Shown here: positions 1 to 9,372 of the stretch, piece after piece
Position numbering within the stretch: the stretch's first letter is position 1
Layout: every line of letters begins with the position of its first letter
NCBI GenBank assembly: GCA_963713545.1
Contig: CAVQME010000007.1
Coordinates: forward strand, 19,535-83,534
DNA length: 64,000 nt
Direction of reading: 5' to 3'
Origin: CAVPLM01 sp963713545
GTDB lineage: Bacteria; Actinomycetota; Thermoleophilia; RBG-16-64-13
Position numbers and translations under genes: made by a program
The notes under the pieces: model-generated
The model's database searches: none
What the model saw: the letters and a program-made list of their open reading frames with translations, nothing else
What the model was told of the DNA's origin: nothing

Positions 1-1214
1 GGGCCATCCCGCTGGAGCGGGCCTTCCCGTTCGGAGACGAGCGAGCTTTCTATGGGGCGAATAGGGTGGACACCCACCTCGGCCAGGCAGTGGTGCGGCT
101 CGACGCGCCGGAGCAGGTGCTCGCGACCAGAGACGGGTCCGAGTACCGCTACGAGCGCTGTCTGGTGGCGAGCGGCGCCCGACCCTCGGTGCCTCCCATC
201 ACCGGACTGAGGGAGGCCTTGGCCCAGCCCGAGGGACGGCGGGTCTTCACGATCCAGACCCTCGAGGACGTCCAGCGACTCAAAGAGAGGTTGGAGGCCC
301 TGGTCGCGGAGCACCAGCAGGGTTCCGGCGCAAGGGGAGGGGATGGTCTGGCGGCCGGCTTCGCCGGCTCGCCGGACCCAGAGGCCCCTCGGGCGGCGGT
401 CCTGGGAGCCTCGTTCGCCGGGGTCAAGATCGCGGCGGTGCTCCACGAGATGGGTCTGCGGGTCTGCCTCGTCGAACGAGAGCCGCATATACTCCCCCTG
501 TCGGCCCATCCGGATTGCGCCAGCCTCATGGAGAACCATCTGCTCGAATCGGGATACGAATTGCGGCTGGGGGCCGCCTTGGCCCGGGTCGAGACCAGTG
601 ACGGCGTGGTCAGGCTCAACTTCGGCGCCCTCCCCGGCGCGGCCGACCCCGGCGGGGCCGGCGGGACCGCCTGCGAGGAATCTTCCACCCAGGAAGACGT
701 CGATCTGGTGGTGGTCTGCACCGGCTCGCGCCCCGCCCTGAGCTTCCTGGCGCCTGGGACGGTGGACGTGGGCGATGGGATCCTGGTGGATGAGCAGATG
801 CGGTCGAACGTCTCGACGCTCTACGCCGCCGGCGACGTGGCCCAGGGGAAGAACGTGCTCTCCGGGCGGCATGAGATAATCGGTCTGTGGTCGAACGCCC
901 GGTATCAGGGGCGCGCTGCGGGACGCAGTCTCGCGGGCGCGCCATCCGACTACCGGGGAGGCGTGCCGCACAACATCACCCACGTGGGCACGATGCTCTT
1001 CGCCAGCGTGGGTTGCGTGAAGGAATACGACAGGATGGTCACCTGCGCCGAGGGCGACAGGTTCCAGGTGCGGGTCTGGCAGGACGAGCGTCTGGCAGGT
1101 ATCAATCTCTTGAACTGTTGTCTTTCTGCGGGGGCGACGAAGCAGGCCCTGCTGAGGGCGGCGACCGGTGCAGTCAGCGAGACGGAGGCAACGTGGACAA
1201 GCTTCAACGGATGA
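1..1214 (+). CDS. FAD-dependent NAD(P) disulfide-type oxidoreductase, 5'-truncated by window edge
   Basis: The reading frame (codons begin at base 3) is open to the left edge, so the true start and the N-terminal FAD motif lie outside the window. What remains is typical of class I pyridine nucleotide-disulfide oxidoreductases: a VASGARPSVPP segment closing the first FAD region, a second dinucleotide-binding loop (VLGASFAG, near base 405) and the LYAAGDVAQG flavin-binding motif near base 825. A Gly/Ala-rich insertion sits between the two nucleotide-binding halves. The stop overlaps the start of the molybdopterin oxidoreductase by about 20 bases, so the two are probably co-translated; by context it likely passes electrons between NAD(P)H and the downstream Fe-S/molybdenum subunits. 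That partnership is inferred. NADH oxidase or nitrite reductase-like flavoproteins share this fold. Confidence 0.85.
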   Translation, partial: AIPLERAFPFGDERAFYGANRVDTHLGQAVVRLDAPEQVLATRDGSEYRYERCLVASGARPSVPPITGLREALAQPEGRRVFTIQTLEDVQRLKERLEALVAEHQQGSGARGGDGLAAGFAGSPDPEAPRAAVLGASFAGVKIAAVLHEMGLRVCLVEREPHILPLSAHPDCASLMENHLLESGYELRLGAALARVETSDGVVRLNFGALPGAADPGGAGGTACEESSTQEDVDLVVVCTGSRPALSFLAPGTVDVGDGILVDEQMRSNVSTLYAAGDVAQGKNVLSGRHEIIGLWSNARYQGRAAGRSLAGAPSDYRGGVPHNITHVGTMLFASVGCVKEYDRMVTCAEGDRFQVRVWQDERLAGINLLNCCLSAGATKQALLRAATGAVSETEATWTSFNG

Positions 1215-3431
1215 TCAAGGGCAAGATCCCGGGCGAGGCGACCGGGATCGAGGTGCGAAAGTCGGCCTGCACGATCTGCGACCCCACCACCCAGTGCGGT
1301 CTGGATTGCTATGTGAAGGACGGCCGCATCATCAAGGTGGAGGGGTCTCTGGAGAACCCCCACAGCGCGGGCACCCTCTGCGCCAAGGGAGTAGCTCAGC
1401 GCCAGTGGGTCTACCACGAAGACCGGCTGCGCACGCCCTTGAAACGCGTGGGACCGAGAGGCTCGGGGGAGATGGTGCCTATCTCCTGGACCGAGGCCCT
1501 CGACACCGTGGTGGAGAACCTCCAGCGCCTTAAAGCCGAGAGTGGCCCGGAATCGGTGATCTTCTACTGCGGCTACCCCAAGCAGCTCCGGCCGTTCCTG
1601 CAGCGCCTCGCCTTACAGTTCGGCTCTCCCAACTACTGCACCGAATCGAGCACCTGCTTCACCGCCATGGCCATGGGCTGGCGCCTGGACTACGGCCAGA
1701 TGGCCGGGCCGGATATGGCCCAGACCAAGCTCATGCTGGTGTGGACCGGCAACGCCTTCTATTCCAACACCCCCAACGCCCGTAGGCTGATGGATGCCCG
1801 CGACAGAGGGGTGAAGTTCATCGTGGTCGACCCGCGTAACTCCCCCATCGCGGCCATCGCCGACCTGCACCTCAAGCTGAGGCCCGGCACCGACGGCGCC
1901 CTGGCCCATGCCATGGCCAACGTGATCATCAGCGAGGGGCTTGTACGACAGGGAGTTCGTCTCGGAATGGACCCGTGGCTTCGACGAGTACCGGGCCTAC
2001 GTCGCTGAGTTCCCTCTCGATCGGGCCGAGCAGATCACCGGGGTGCCGGCGGCTCTGATCCGCGAGGCGGCGGTACTCTACGCCACCACCAAGCCGGCCG
2101 CCATGATGCCCAGCTCCACTCCGGTCGTGCACCACACGAATGGGGTGCAGAACCAACGGGCGGCGGCCGCCCTGGTCGGGCTCACCGGCAACTTCGACAT
2201 ACCCGGCGGCAACGTCTCCCAGCAGCTCAGCTGGCTCGAGGTGGGCGGCGCCGGCTTCGCCACGCGCGACTACCAGTTCAAGATGCCGCGCAAGTGGAGC
2301 GACCTGCCTCCTCGGATCGGAGCAGACCGCTTCCCAGTATGGACGGAGATGATCGACCAGGGCCAGTCCATGGACATCCCCCGGCAGATCACCACGGGTG
2401 ACCCTTATCCGTTGCGCGGTCTGTTGGGCTTCGGGATGAACTTCAGGATGTTCCCGGCCTCGAAGGCGTGGTTGGAAGCAGTCCAGACCCTGGACTTCAT
2501 CTGCGCGGTCGACCTTTTCAACACCGACACCACCAAGTACGCCGATATCGTGCTCCCGGCCTGCAGCTCGGTAGAGCGGAGCGAGGTGCGCGGCTATCCC
2601 CAGAAGTACGTCATCTACACCCAGCCGGTGATCGAACCGCTGGGCGAATCCCGTTCCGACACCGACATCATCTTCGGGCTCGCTCAGAAGCTGGGACTCG
2701 ACTATCAGAAGTACGACGAGACCTCCTCGGAGGAACTCGGCGGCTTCCTGCCCAACGGGGCCCCGGACTTCGGCGCCGCCTTCGACGCGGCCATGGACTG
2801 GATCCTCGAGCCTAGCGGCCTGAAGACGGCCGAGCTCAAGAAGCATCCCGGCGGCATGCCGGTGCCCAACCCCCTCCCAGTGACGTTCAAGAAGTACGAG
2901 AAGAACGGCTTCCCCACCCCGAGCGGCAAGATGGAGTTCGTCTCCTCGATCTTGGAGAAGTACTCCGACCGTCCGGGAATCGACGGTCTCCCCCTCTACA
3001 ACGAGCCGAAGCTCAGCCCGGTCTCCACGCCCGACATCGCCGCGGACTACCCGCTGGTGCTGAGCACGGGGACGCGACTACCGATGTTCATCCACTCCCG
3101 CACCTTCCGGCTGCCCTGGACCCGCAGCCTGCGCCGCGAAGCCATGGTGGACCTCAACCCGGTCGACGCCGCCCGCTACGGTATCGTCCAGGACGACCTG
3201 GTCGATTTGTCCACGCCCTACGGCTCCATCCGGGTGCGCGCCAACGTGACCGAACTGGCCGCTTTGGGGGTCGCGCACATGTATCACGACTACCCGGAGG
3301 CCGACGCCAACACCCTGCTCTCGGGCGACTACCTAGATCCGGTCTCCGGCTTCCCCGGCTTCAAGGCTTCCCTCTGCGCGGTGAAGAAGGTGACGCCCGG
3401 CACCGCCGGAGCACAGGAGGTGACCCGATGA
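1193..3431 (+). CDS. Molybdopterin oxidoreductase (DMSO reductase superfamily), frameshifted near 1941
   Basis: The catalytic subunit of a molybdenum/tungsten bis-MGD enzyme. GTG at 1193 is chosen because GGAGG lies at 1184-1188. An N-terminal [4Fe-4S] motif uses Cys26, Cys29, Cys35 and Cys63 (C-x2-C-x5-C-x27-C). A TESSTCF segment puts Cys155 in the usual metal-ligand region, and the C-terminal molydopterin-dinucleotide domain (STGTRLPMFIHSRTFR region near 3063) is present. The frame changes by +1 at about 1941-1944: the first part ends ...IISEGL and the continuation reads YDREFVSEW in another frame, so one extra base is present around cttgtac. Joined, the protein is about 745 residues, normal for the family. 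The substrate cannot be predicted; acetylene hydratase, thiosulfate/polysulfide reductase and formate dehydrogenase relatives all look alike here. Error versus real mutation is unresolved. Confidence 0.85.
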
Positions 3432-3931
3432 GCCATGCCTTCTACCTGGACGTCGACCGCTGCACCGGCTGCTTCGCCTGCGCTGTTGCCTGCATGGACC
3501 AGAACGATCTGGACGTCGGCCCCGAGCCCACGGCCTGGCGCCAGGTCTTCAAGGTGGAGACCGGAGCGGGAGCCGATGCCCGGCTGCGCTACATCTCGCT
3601 CGCCTGCATGCACTGCGAGGACGCCCCCTGTCTCATGGCCTGCCCCACCGGGGCCATCGCCAGGGAGACGGGCACCCGTGTGGTCAAGGTCAACGCCGAG
3701 CTCTGCATCGGTTGCCACAGCTGTTCCATCGCCTGCCCCTTTGGAGTGCCCCGCTTCGGCAAAGACGGCACCATGCAGAAGTGCGACCTCTGCAGCGTCA
3801 GGCTGGAGAACGGTATGGAGCCGGCCTGCGTGCGTGTCTGCCCCACCAAGGCGCTCCGGCAGGGCGACCCCAATACCCTGAGCCAGGATGTGGAGAAGAA
3901 GGCGGCCGAGCGGCTGGCGACCAGCACCTGA
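3428..3931 (+). CDS. 4Fe-4S ferredoxin subunit, DmsB/PsrB-like
   Basis: A 167-residue electron-transfer subunit of the DMSO reductase chain B type. It starts in an ATGA overlap with the preceding molybdoenzyme gene, which is strong evidence for one complex. Four cysteine clusters are visible: CTGCFACAVAC, CMHCEDAPCLMAC, CIGCHSCSIAC and CDLCSV...CVRVC, enough for four [4Fe-4S] centres that wire the molybdopterin subunit to a partner. No membrane anchor subunit (DmsC/NrfD-like) follows, and no twin-arginine signal is seen on either subunit, so a soluble cytoplasmic complex with the upstream flavoprotein is likely (inference). Confidence 0.93.
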   Translation: MSHAFYLDVDRCTGCFACAVACMDQNDLDVGPEPTAWRQVFKVETGAGADARLRYISLACMHCEDAPCLMACPTGAIARETGTRVVKVNAELCIGCHSCSIACPFGVPRFGKDGTMQKCDLCSVRLENGMEPACVRVCPTKALRQGDPNTLSQDVEKKAAERLATST

Positions 3932-3984
3932 GCCCGGGGCCCGCTGCCGGCCCGGCCGCAGGCTCGGCGCACGCGTACCGTCGA

Positions 3985-5409
3985 CTAGTCGGCCAACTGG
4001 AAGGCGGTGAGGTCGATGGCAGGGACCTGGCCTTTGTTGGCGGGGTTCAACACCCGTGTGACGCTGCACCGATACTCGTCGTCAAGCCGTTCGTCAAGGT
4101 CGAGCACCGATCCGGCCTTGTCGCCGGCGACCAGCCGCACCTTCGGCCGGCGCGGATCGGTCCCGAGCGCCGGAGCCGCGCACACCACGCCTAGCTCGCC
4201 GGTGGAGAGTTGCACCAGCGTCCCCGGCGGATACAGACCCATGATCTCTATGAACATTTTGACGAGGGCCCGATCGAACAGTCTGCGCTCGGACGTAGTG
4301 TCCATGTTCTCGATCAGGTAGCTGAGACTCTCGTAGGGGGTCAGATTGCGCTCCCGGTACACCCGGGCGGTGGTCAGAGCGTCGTAGCAGTCGACGATGG
4401 AGACGATGCGACCGAATAGGCTGACGTCCTCCTTCAGTCCCGTGAACAGGGACGGGTAGCCGCTCAGGTCGTTTCGGAGGTGGTGTTCGAATGCGACCAC
4501 CACTGCCCTCATGGTGGAAGACGTGAAGCGGCCGATGCTCAGAAGGGAATATGCGGCGAGGATCGGATGGCGGCGCATCTCTTCCCACTCCTCGGCGTCA
4601 AGGGCGCCGGGTTTGTGAAGGACGTCGGCGACGACCTCCAGCTTGCCGGCATCGTGCAGAAACGCAGCGAGACAGAGCTCGCCCAGCCTGGACTTGCTCA
4701 GCCCGAGGCGCTGGCCGAGCAGGACTGAGAGCACGGCTACGTTGGTGGAATGCGAGATCAGGTAACGGTCGAAATCCTTTATGGTCGTCAGTGCTACGAG
4801 AGAACTCGGGTCGCGCAGTACCTGGTCTACCACCGCCTGGGTCACGTGGCGCAGCCGGCGGACGTGAGCGGGGTCTTTGGAATCCGCCCCACCCGTCATG
4901 TCGTCGCTCATCTGCATGGCGGCGGCGTAGGCTTCGACTGGGGCCACGGCCTGGGGGCTTCCGCTTCCGGTGAGCATGTCGACCTTGACCCGGCCGACAC
5001 CCCTCTTTTCGAACAGACCCGAAAGGTCGCCGACCGCCGTGGGCCGCTCCCGGGCGAGCACCAGCGCCACCTGAAGGAGTTCTTCTTCTGTCACTCCCTG
5101 AAAGAAGGTCAGGGTGTTGGTGCCCCACGCCTCGAAGAGCTGGACGAGATAGGAGAAGCGGGCATAAGTCGACACCGTGGTCCGCACCCGGGCTTTGCCT
5201 ACGAAGACGCAGTGGCTGTGGACCCCGATGGTGACCGCGCCTTCGTCTCCGCAGTTCTCGGCCAAGAGTAAGGCTAAGTTGGAGCAGGCTTCCCGCATCA
5301 CCGCGTTGTCGGCGTCGTAGTACGCGGCGGTGCGTATGGTCACCGCGAGAGCCATGACCAGGGTCTGGTCAGCGCGTCCGGAAGACCCGACTCCTGGCCC
5401 CTCGCTCAC
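3985..5409 (-). CDS. HD-GYP domain protein, probable c-di-GMP phosphodiesterase
   Basis: A 474-residue protein. The GTG at 5409 overlaps the stop of the upstream HEAT-repeat gene as GTGA, which fixes the start; the frame stays open further upstream but that part is antisense-like noise inside the neighbour. The C-terminal half carries the HD-GYP signature: HD at 252-253 (LHDAGKLE), a second histidine pair at 309-310 and GYP at 317-319, the metal-binding residues of c-di-GMP hydrolases. The N-terminal 180 residues match no domain I recognise. Translational coupling to the HEAT gene, whose N-terminus has a similar early segment (AYHDIRFYPPGHP versus AYYDADNAVMREA), suggests the two work together. 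Activity on c-di-GMP is family knowledge, not proven by sequence alone. Confidence 0.87.
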   Translation of the reverse strand: MSEGPGVGSSGRADQTLVMALAVTIRTAAYYDADNAVMREACSNLALLLAENCGDEGAVTIGVHSHCVFVGKARVRTTVSTYARFSYLVQLFEAWGTNTLTFFQGVTEEELLQVALVLARERPTAVGDLSGLFEKRGVGRVKVDMLTGSGSPQAVAPVEAYAAAMQMSDDMTGGADSKDPAHVRRLRHVTQAVVDQVLRDPSSLVALTTIKDFDRYLISHSTNVAVLSVLLGQRLGLSKSRLGELCLAAFLHDAGKLEVVADVLHKPGALDAEEWEEMRRHPILAAYSLLSIGRFTSSTMRAVVVAFEHHLRNDLSGYPSLFTGLKEDVSLFGRIVSIVDCYDALTTARVYRERNLTPYESLSYLIENMDTTSERRLFDRALVKMFIEIMGLYPPGTLVQLSTGELGVVCAAPALGTDPRRPKVRLVAGDKAGSVLDLDERLDDEYRCSVTRVLNPANKGQVPAIDLTAFQLAD

Positions 5410-7091
5410 GGCTGTCTCCCCCAGGCCGAATACTGCGCTTCTTGGAGCGCCCGCGACGCCGCCTTCTTTATCTGGGCCTCTCCTGACTTCTGCGCTTCCA
5501 GGAGAGCCGCTCGAGAGGCGGTTCCCGGGATCGTCCCGAGAGCCTTGATAGCAGCCAGACGCACTGGGGCCGGGCGAGCGACGAAGCGCTTGCGCCGCCA
5601 CAGCTTGTCCAGCAGCGGGACTGCCCGCTCCTTCGTCAGATCTGCCCAGGCGACCAGAAGAGCCTCGATCTCGTCCGGCTGCCGGCTCTCGAAGTCGCGG
5701 GCTTCGATCTGGGCCAGCACGACCGCCTCGTGCTCCCTCCCACCGTGACGCCCCAGACTTCTTGCCGCAAGCGTACGGACCGAAGGATCCTCGTCGGTGA
5801 GCGCCTTGGCCAGCACCTGCGCGGCGACCGGATCCCCTCCGAAGGTCTCCAAAGTGCGCATCACCTCTCGCCTCACCCGGACGTCGGGGTGCCGGCGCAG
5901 CCGCTCGAGGTACTTCACCAACTCCGGGTCGCGCAGGCCCGCCGCCAGCTGGACGGCGTTCCTCACCACGTACCACCGCGGGTCCTCCAGCAGAGGGATC
6001 AGATAGATCCCCGACACTCCTCCCCCCGCGTCGAGCAGCGCGAGCAGGGTCTTGCGTACCGCCCGGTCCTCAGTGACGGCCAGCGCCTCGAGAAGGGCCG
6101 GGACTATCCAGGGCCGGGCTGCAGCTAGGAACGTATCGACTCGGGCGGCCTGGTCGGTAGCCTCCTGGCCGGTCCCGGCCAGGAGGCTACCGACCCGCTC
6201 AGCCGTCACGGCCCGGCCTATTACCACGCCGGGAAAGCCCGCGGGGCAGCGTCCCTGCGCTTCCAACAGCTGAAGATACTCGAGGATCAATTCGAGCTGA
6301 CCCAGGTTCCGGTTGTCGATGTACGAATCGAGCACGGTCACGAGGGCACGGGTGAGAGGGTCGTTCTCGTCGTAAGATCCCGAAGACCTCCCGGCGAGCT
6401 CGAGCAGTACCACGAGGAAGTCGTCGACGAGGTTCGCCGGGTCTTCTACAGCCTGCTCGCTCTGATCGATCTCCTGCGCGCTGAGGGCGAGGCTCCGTAC
6501 ATCGATCTCCGTCTGGTCGACAGCCTTGAGGTCACCCAGCTTGACCCCGGCCTCCGCGTCCTCGGTGAGCGTTACTTCGTCCAGACGGCGAAGCACGGTC
6601 TCCCTGAGCGCGTCGATGGTCCCCTCGCGCAGTACCTCGCCTCCCAGGAAGGGGTCGGCCACGTGGTAGTCGATATGGGTGAAATCCTGTTCCCAGAGCC
6701 TCGTCACCAGATCGTGCTCGGCATCGGCGAGGTCGTCAGCGTGCGCCAGACAGTCGGTAAGAGCTTCGACCTCTCCCTCCTCCAGCCCCGGGTGTAGTGA
6801 GAGGGAACGAACGCCGTCGCGGAACATGAGGAAGGCCAGGTTGTCGCGGCTCGTCTCGTAAGAGTACACCCTCTCGCCCTCGTGGAGCAGTTGATCCTCT
6901 TCGACCTCAAGCATGAGACTGCCGTTATCATCCAGATAGGAGACGAGTATCCCCGCGAGCGATTCCAAGGTCTGCCGGACCGTGGGATGCCCAGGCGGAT
7001 AGAAACGGATGTCGTGATAGGCGCGGTGCAATTGCGCACAAACCGCGCTCACCGATCTGTGCCCTGGAGAAAATACGTGCTCTGCCGGCAT
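5406..7091 (-). CDS. HEAT-repeat protein
   Basis: A 561-residue soluble protein starting at MPAEHVFSPG; the frame continues open upstream of this ATG, but the residues there look like noncoding translation. The C-terminal 220 residues contain several degenerate HEAT/PBS-lyase-type repeats (for example DPRWYVVRNAVQLAAGL, DVRVRREVMRTLETFG, DPSVRTLAARSLGRHG), which usually form a curved scaffold for protein contacts. The middle is acidic and rich in helices. It precedes the HD-GYP gene with a four-base overlap, so it is most likely a scaffold or sensor partner for that enzyme. No Shine-Dalgarno sequence is obvious ahead of the ATG. Confidence 0.8.
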   Translation of the reverse strand: MPAEHVFSPGHRSVSAVCAQLHRAYHDIRFYPPGHPTVRQTLESLAGILVSYLDDNGSLMLEVEEDQLLHEGERVYSYETSRDNLAFLMFRDGVRSLSLHPGLEEGEVEALTDCLAHADDLADAEHDLVTRLWEQDFTHIDYHVADPFLGGEVLREGTIDALRETVLRRLDEVTLTEDAEAGVKLGDLKAVDQTEIDVRSLALSAQEIDQSEQAVEDPANLVDDFLVVLLELAGRSSGSYDENDPLTRALVTVLDSYIDNRNLGQLELILEYLQLLEAQGRCPAGFPGVVIGRAVTAERVGSLLAGTGQEATDQAARVDTFLAAARPWIVPALLEALAVTEDRAVRKTLLALLDAGGGVSGIYLIPLLEDPRWYVVRNAVQLAAGLRDPELVKYLERLRRHPDVRVRREVMRTLETFGGDPVAAQVLAKALTDEDPSVRTLAARSLGRHGGREHEAVVLAQIEARDFESRQPDEIEALLVAWADLTKERAVPLLDKLWRRKRFVARPAPVRLAAIKALGTIPGTASRAALLEAQKSGEAQIKKAASRALQEAQYSAWGRQP

Positions 7092-7291
7092 GGTTGACAG
7101 TTCGCCCAGTCGAGGGTGATTCCTCTGGACTCCGCAATGCACACGGCGGCTCGACGATGCGGCCTGCCGGCGGTTCACCGGCACGGCCAAGTCGCTGCCG
7201 ACCGCCCGCGTCCCGGGAGCGGAGGGGCACTCGCGGCGGCGAGGCCCCGGAGCAGTGGCTTGCGCCGGCCCGCGTCCGGGGCCTCGAGGTC

Positions 7292-8272
7292 TCAGCCCAC
7301 GAGCGCCCGGAGGTTCCGCCCCAGGATGGTCGAGTAGTCGTCCAGGTCGAGAAGGGCGAGCTTGGACCGCACCGGCTCCGGAAGGTCCTCGGACGGGAGA
7401 TCCAGGAGAGCGACCTCGGTCTCCTCCCGGTCGAACTCCGCTACGACCCTTTCCCGCCTCAACTGGTACTTGTTCGCAGGACAGATGAGCTGACAGCGCA
7501 TGCAACCTACCAGGGCGTTGTGCGCCGCTGGGTCGAGCCAGTCCGGCCACTCGCCTTCGTGCTCGTTCAGATAGGTGAGGCAGCGCTCTGCGTCGATCAC
7601 CACACCCGTGTCGGGAAAGGGGATGCACCCCGTAGGGCATGCGTGGTAGCAGGCCTTGCAGGCCCCACAGCTGCCCATGCGCCGGGGAGGACTCCAGCGC
7701 CCGGAGGTGGGATCGCGTCCCCCGACCAAGAACGTGGAGAGACCGGCCCGCGGCCCTCCCCGAGAGACGAGATCGGCATCGGTGGCGAACGTATCCAGTC
7801 GGACGAAACTGCCCAATGTCCGCGTATAGGCGATGTTGTTCCGACCGTATTCGGCCAATCCGGTCCTGACCGCCAACAGCTTCACCGGCACCGGCACCCG
7901 CGCCACCGAGAAACCCTTGGGGGCAAGGGCATTCTCCAGCACCTCGAGGCATCGAGCCCGTGGCCCGGAAGAGATATATGTGGGCGGTATGACGGCCTCG
8001 AACGGACCGGTGTCCATATGGAACCGTACCTTGACGGGGGGCGACGGAGTGGCGACGACCACCAGCGAGCGCACCTCCGGCACTTCGGTGGGCGGCTCGA
8101 ACCGCAAGCTGCGGTCATACTCGCTGAGGAGACTCCCCGAGACGAGCCTCCGCTCCCGCAGCATCGCGAAGGTCTCTTTCAGATTGTCGAGGATCTCGAT
8201 GCCCGCCACCCGGTAGCTGAACCCGGCTGCGCGGAACCCCTCATCTACGGCTTGAATCGTCGCTTCGATCAT
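7292..8272 (-). CDS. 4Fe-4S double-cluster protein, epoxyqueuosine reductase-like
   Basis: A 326-residue cytoplasmic protein. The ferredoxin-like half has CGACKACYHACPTGC and later CMRCQLICP, the two-cluster arrangement found in QueG-type proteins. The N-terminal half resembles the cobalamin-binding region of that family only loosely, and flanking queuosine genes are absent, so I do not call it queG. In-frame TTG (8284) and GTG (8278) codons lie just upstream of the chosen ATG; no clear ribosome-binding site decides among them. The gene follows the acyltransferase-like gene with nearly no gap. A redox role with a corrinoid or other cofactor is possible, but its substrate is unknown. Confidence 0.78.
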   Translation of the reverse strand: MIEATIQAVDEGFRAAGFSYRVAGIEILDNLKETFAMLRERRLVSGSLLSEYDRSLRFEPPTEVPEVRSLVVVATPSPPVKVRFHMDTGPFEAVIPPTYISSGPRARCLEVLENALAPKGFSVARVPVPVKLLAVRTGLAEYGRNNIAYTRTLGSFVRLDTFATDADLVSRGGPRAGLSTFLVGGRDPTSGRWSPPRRMGSCGACKACYHACPTGCIPFPDTGVVIDAERCLTYLNEHEGEWPDWLDPAAHNALVGCMRCQLICPANKYQLRRERVVAEFDREETEVALLDLPSEDLPEPVRSKLALLDLDDYSTILGRNLRALVG

Positions 8273-8285
8273 CTTCACGAACAAA

Positions 8286-9113
8286 CTACCAGTCGACGAC
8301 GCCCAGCAACAGCAGGATGCCTATGAGGATGGGCTGATGGACGATGTAGATCAGCAGAGAGTTCTGCCCCATCCGTCGCAACGTCTTGATCGGCTGCCTG
8401 TCGGAGAAGTCGCCCATGCGAAAACGCCTGACGCCGCCCGGGTAGAGCAGGTTGCCCAGGAAGACCCCGATCAGCACCCGGCCGAACATCGGGATCAGAG
8501 GGGCATAATCCACTCCGCTCCCTGGGGTCGGAGCCAGCCATTCCAGCCAGGGGAAGTCCGGTCTCCAGGCCCGCATCGCCGGGCCTAGACCGATGATGAT
8601 CACGCCTAGGATCAGATTGAGCCAGCGGAAGCGGAGCAGCGGGTAGGCGATGATGATCGAGATACCGATGAGATGGAGGATGCCGAAGCGCACGTATTCA
8701 TCTGCCCCCAGAGCCACGAAGGTGGCCACGCTCACCAACAGGCCCCAGGTGAAGACGGTAAGACCCCGGATGACGTACTTGCTCCAGAGACCGCCGGTGG
8801 GATGGGTCTCGCGCTCCCGGTTGTAGCTGAGCGTCAGGGAGACTCCCACCAGGATGGTGAACAATCCGGCGGTCGCGATCTGCCAGTAGCTCCAGAAGCC
8901 GGAGCGGACGGCGATATCGTAGCCGCCCAGGCTGCGCAGGTCCCACATCAGGTGGAACACCACCATGATGCAGATGGCGACGCCCCTCCACGCATCTACT
9001 TCCCAGACGCGCCCGGAGCGCAGCTTCCACACGGGCCAGACGCTGGTCCGCATGCCGTGGAGATATGACCTCACGTAAGAGTGTGGCGCGGTGTTTCGGC
9101 TGCTCCTAGGCAT
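8286..9113 (-). CDS. Membrane protein with HGSNAT-catalytic/DUF1624-type domain
   Basis: A 275-residue polytopic membrane protein. The stretch beginning WEVDAWRGVAICIMVVFHLMWDL is the hallmark of the heparan-alpha-glucosaminide acetyltransferase-like (DUF1624) family, with the conserved D-RG and histidine of the first helix, and about seven hydrophobic helices follow. Family members are thought to transfer acyl groups across membranes. An internal ATG at 9053 is an equally good start because the first 20 residues look unstructured and no ribosome-binding site is visible for either. The downstream Fe-S gene begins within a few bases, so the two are probably co-transcribed. Confidence 0.82.
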   Translation of the reverse strand: MPRSSRNTAPHSYVRSYLHGMRTSVWPVWKLRSGRVWEVDAWRGVAICIMVVFHLMWDLRSLGGYDIAVRSGFWSYWQIATAGLFTILVGVSLTLSYNRERETHPTGGLWSKYVIRGLTVFTWGLLVSVATFVALGADEYVRFGILHLIGISIIIAYPLLRFRWLNLILGVIIIGLGPAMRAWRPDFPWLEWLAPTPGSGVDYAPLIPMFGRVLIGVFLGNLLYPGGVRRFRMGDFSDRQPIKTLRRMGQNSLLIYIVHQPILIGILLLLGVVDW

Positions 9114-9372
9114 CGTTCATGGCCGATCGCCCCCACGCGTGACCCGGCGCTCCACAGCCCTGGGATCGGTGGCCGCGAGAAGCGACGGCCTGCCCGCAAA
9201 GTAGCGGGTAGCAGCTTCTCTCGCACGTCGGCCCATTATCAGGGAGGCCAAAGCCACATTCAAGGAGTTCCCGCGCTGTCACGTTGCTGTTCGACCAGTC
9301 TACGAGGTTTGCTTCGGTGGAGCTTGGGTACTCAAACTAACGACGTCGTGCCCTGCCCGATGGAGGTGGACC

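Noticed and set aside
149..945. Long minus-strand frames opposite the first gene
   Set aside because: High-GC shadow frames, Arg/Ser/Pro-rich without domains.
5410..5976. N-terminal extension of the HD-GYP frame
   Set aside because: It lies antisense in phase to the HEAT-repeat gene's coding sequence, has no family features, and the GTGA overlap gives a better start.
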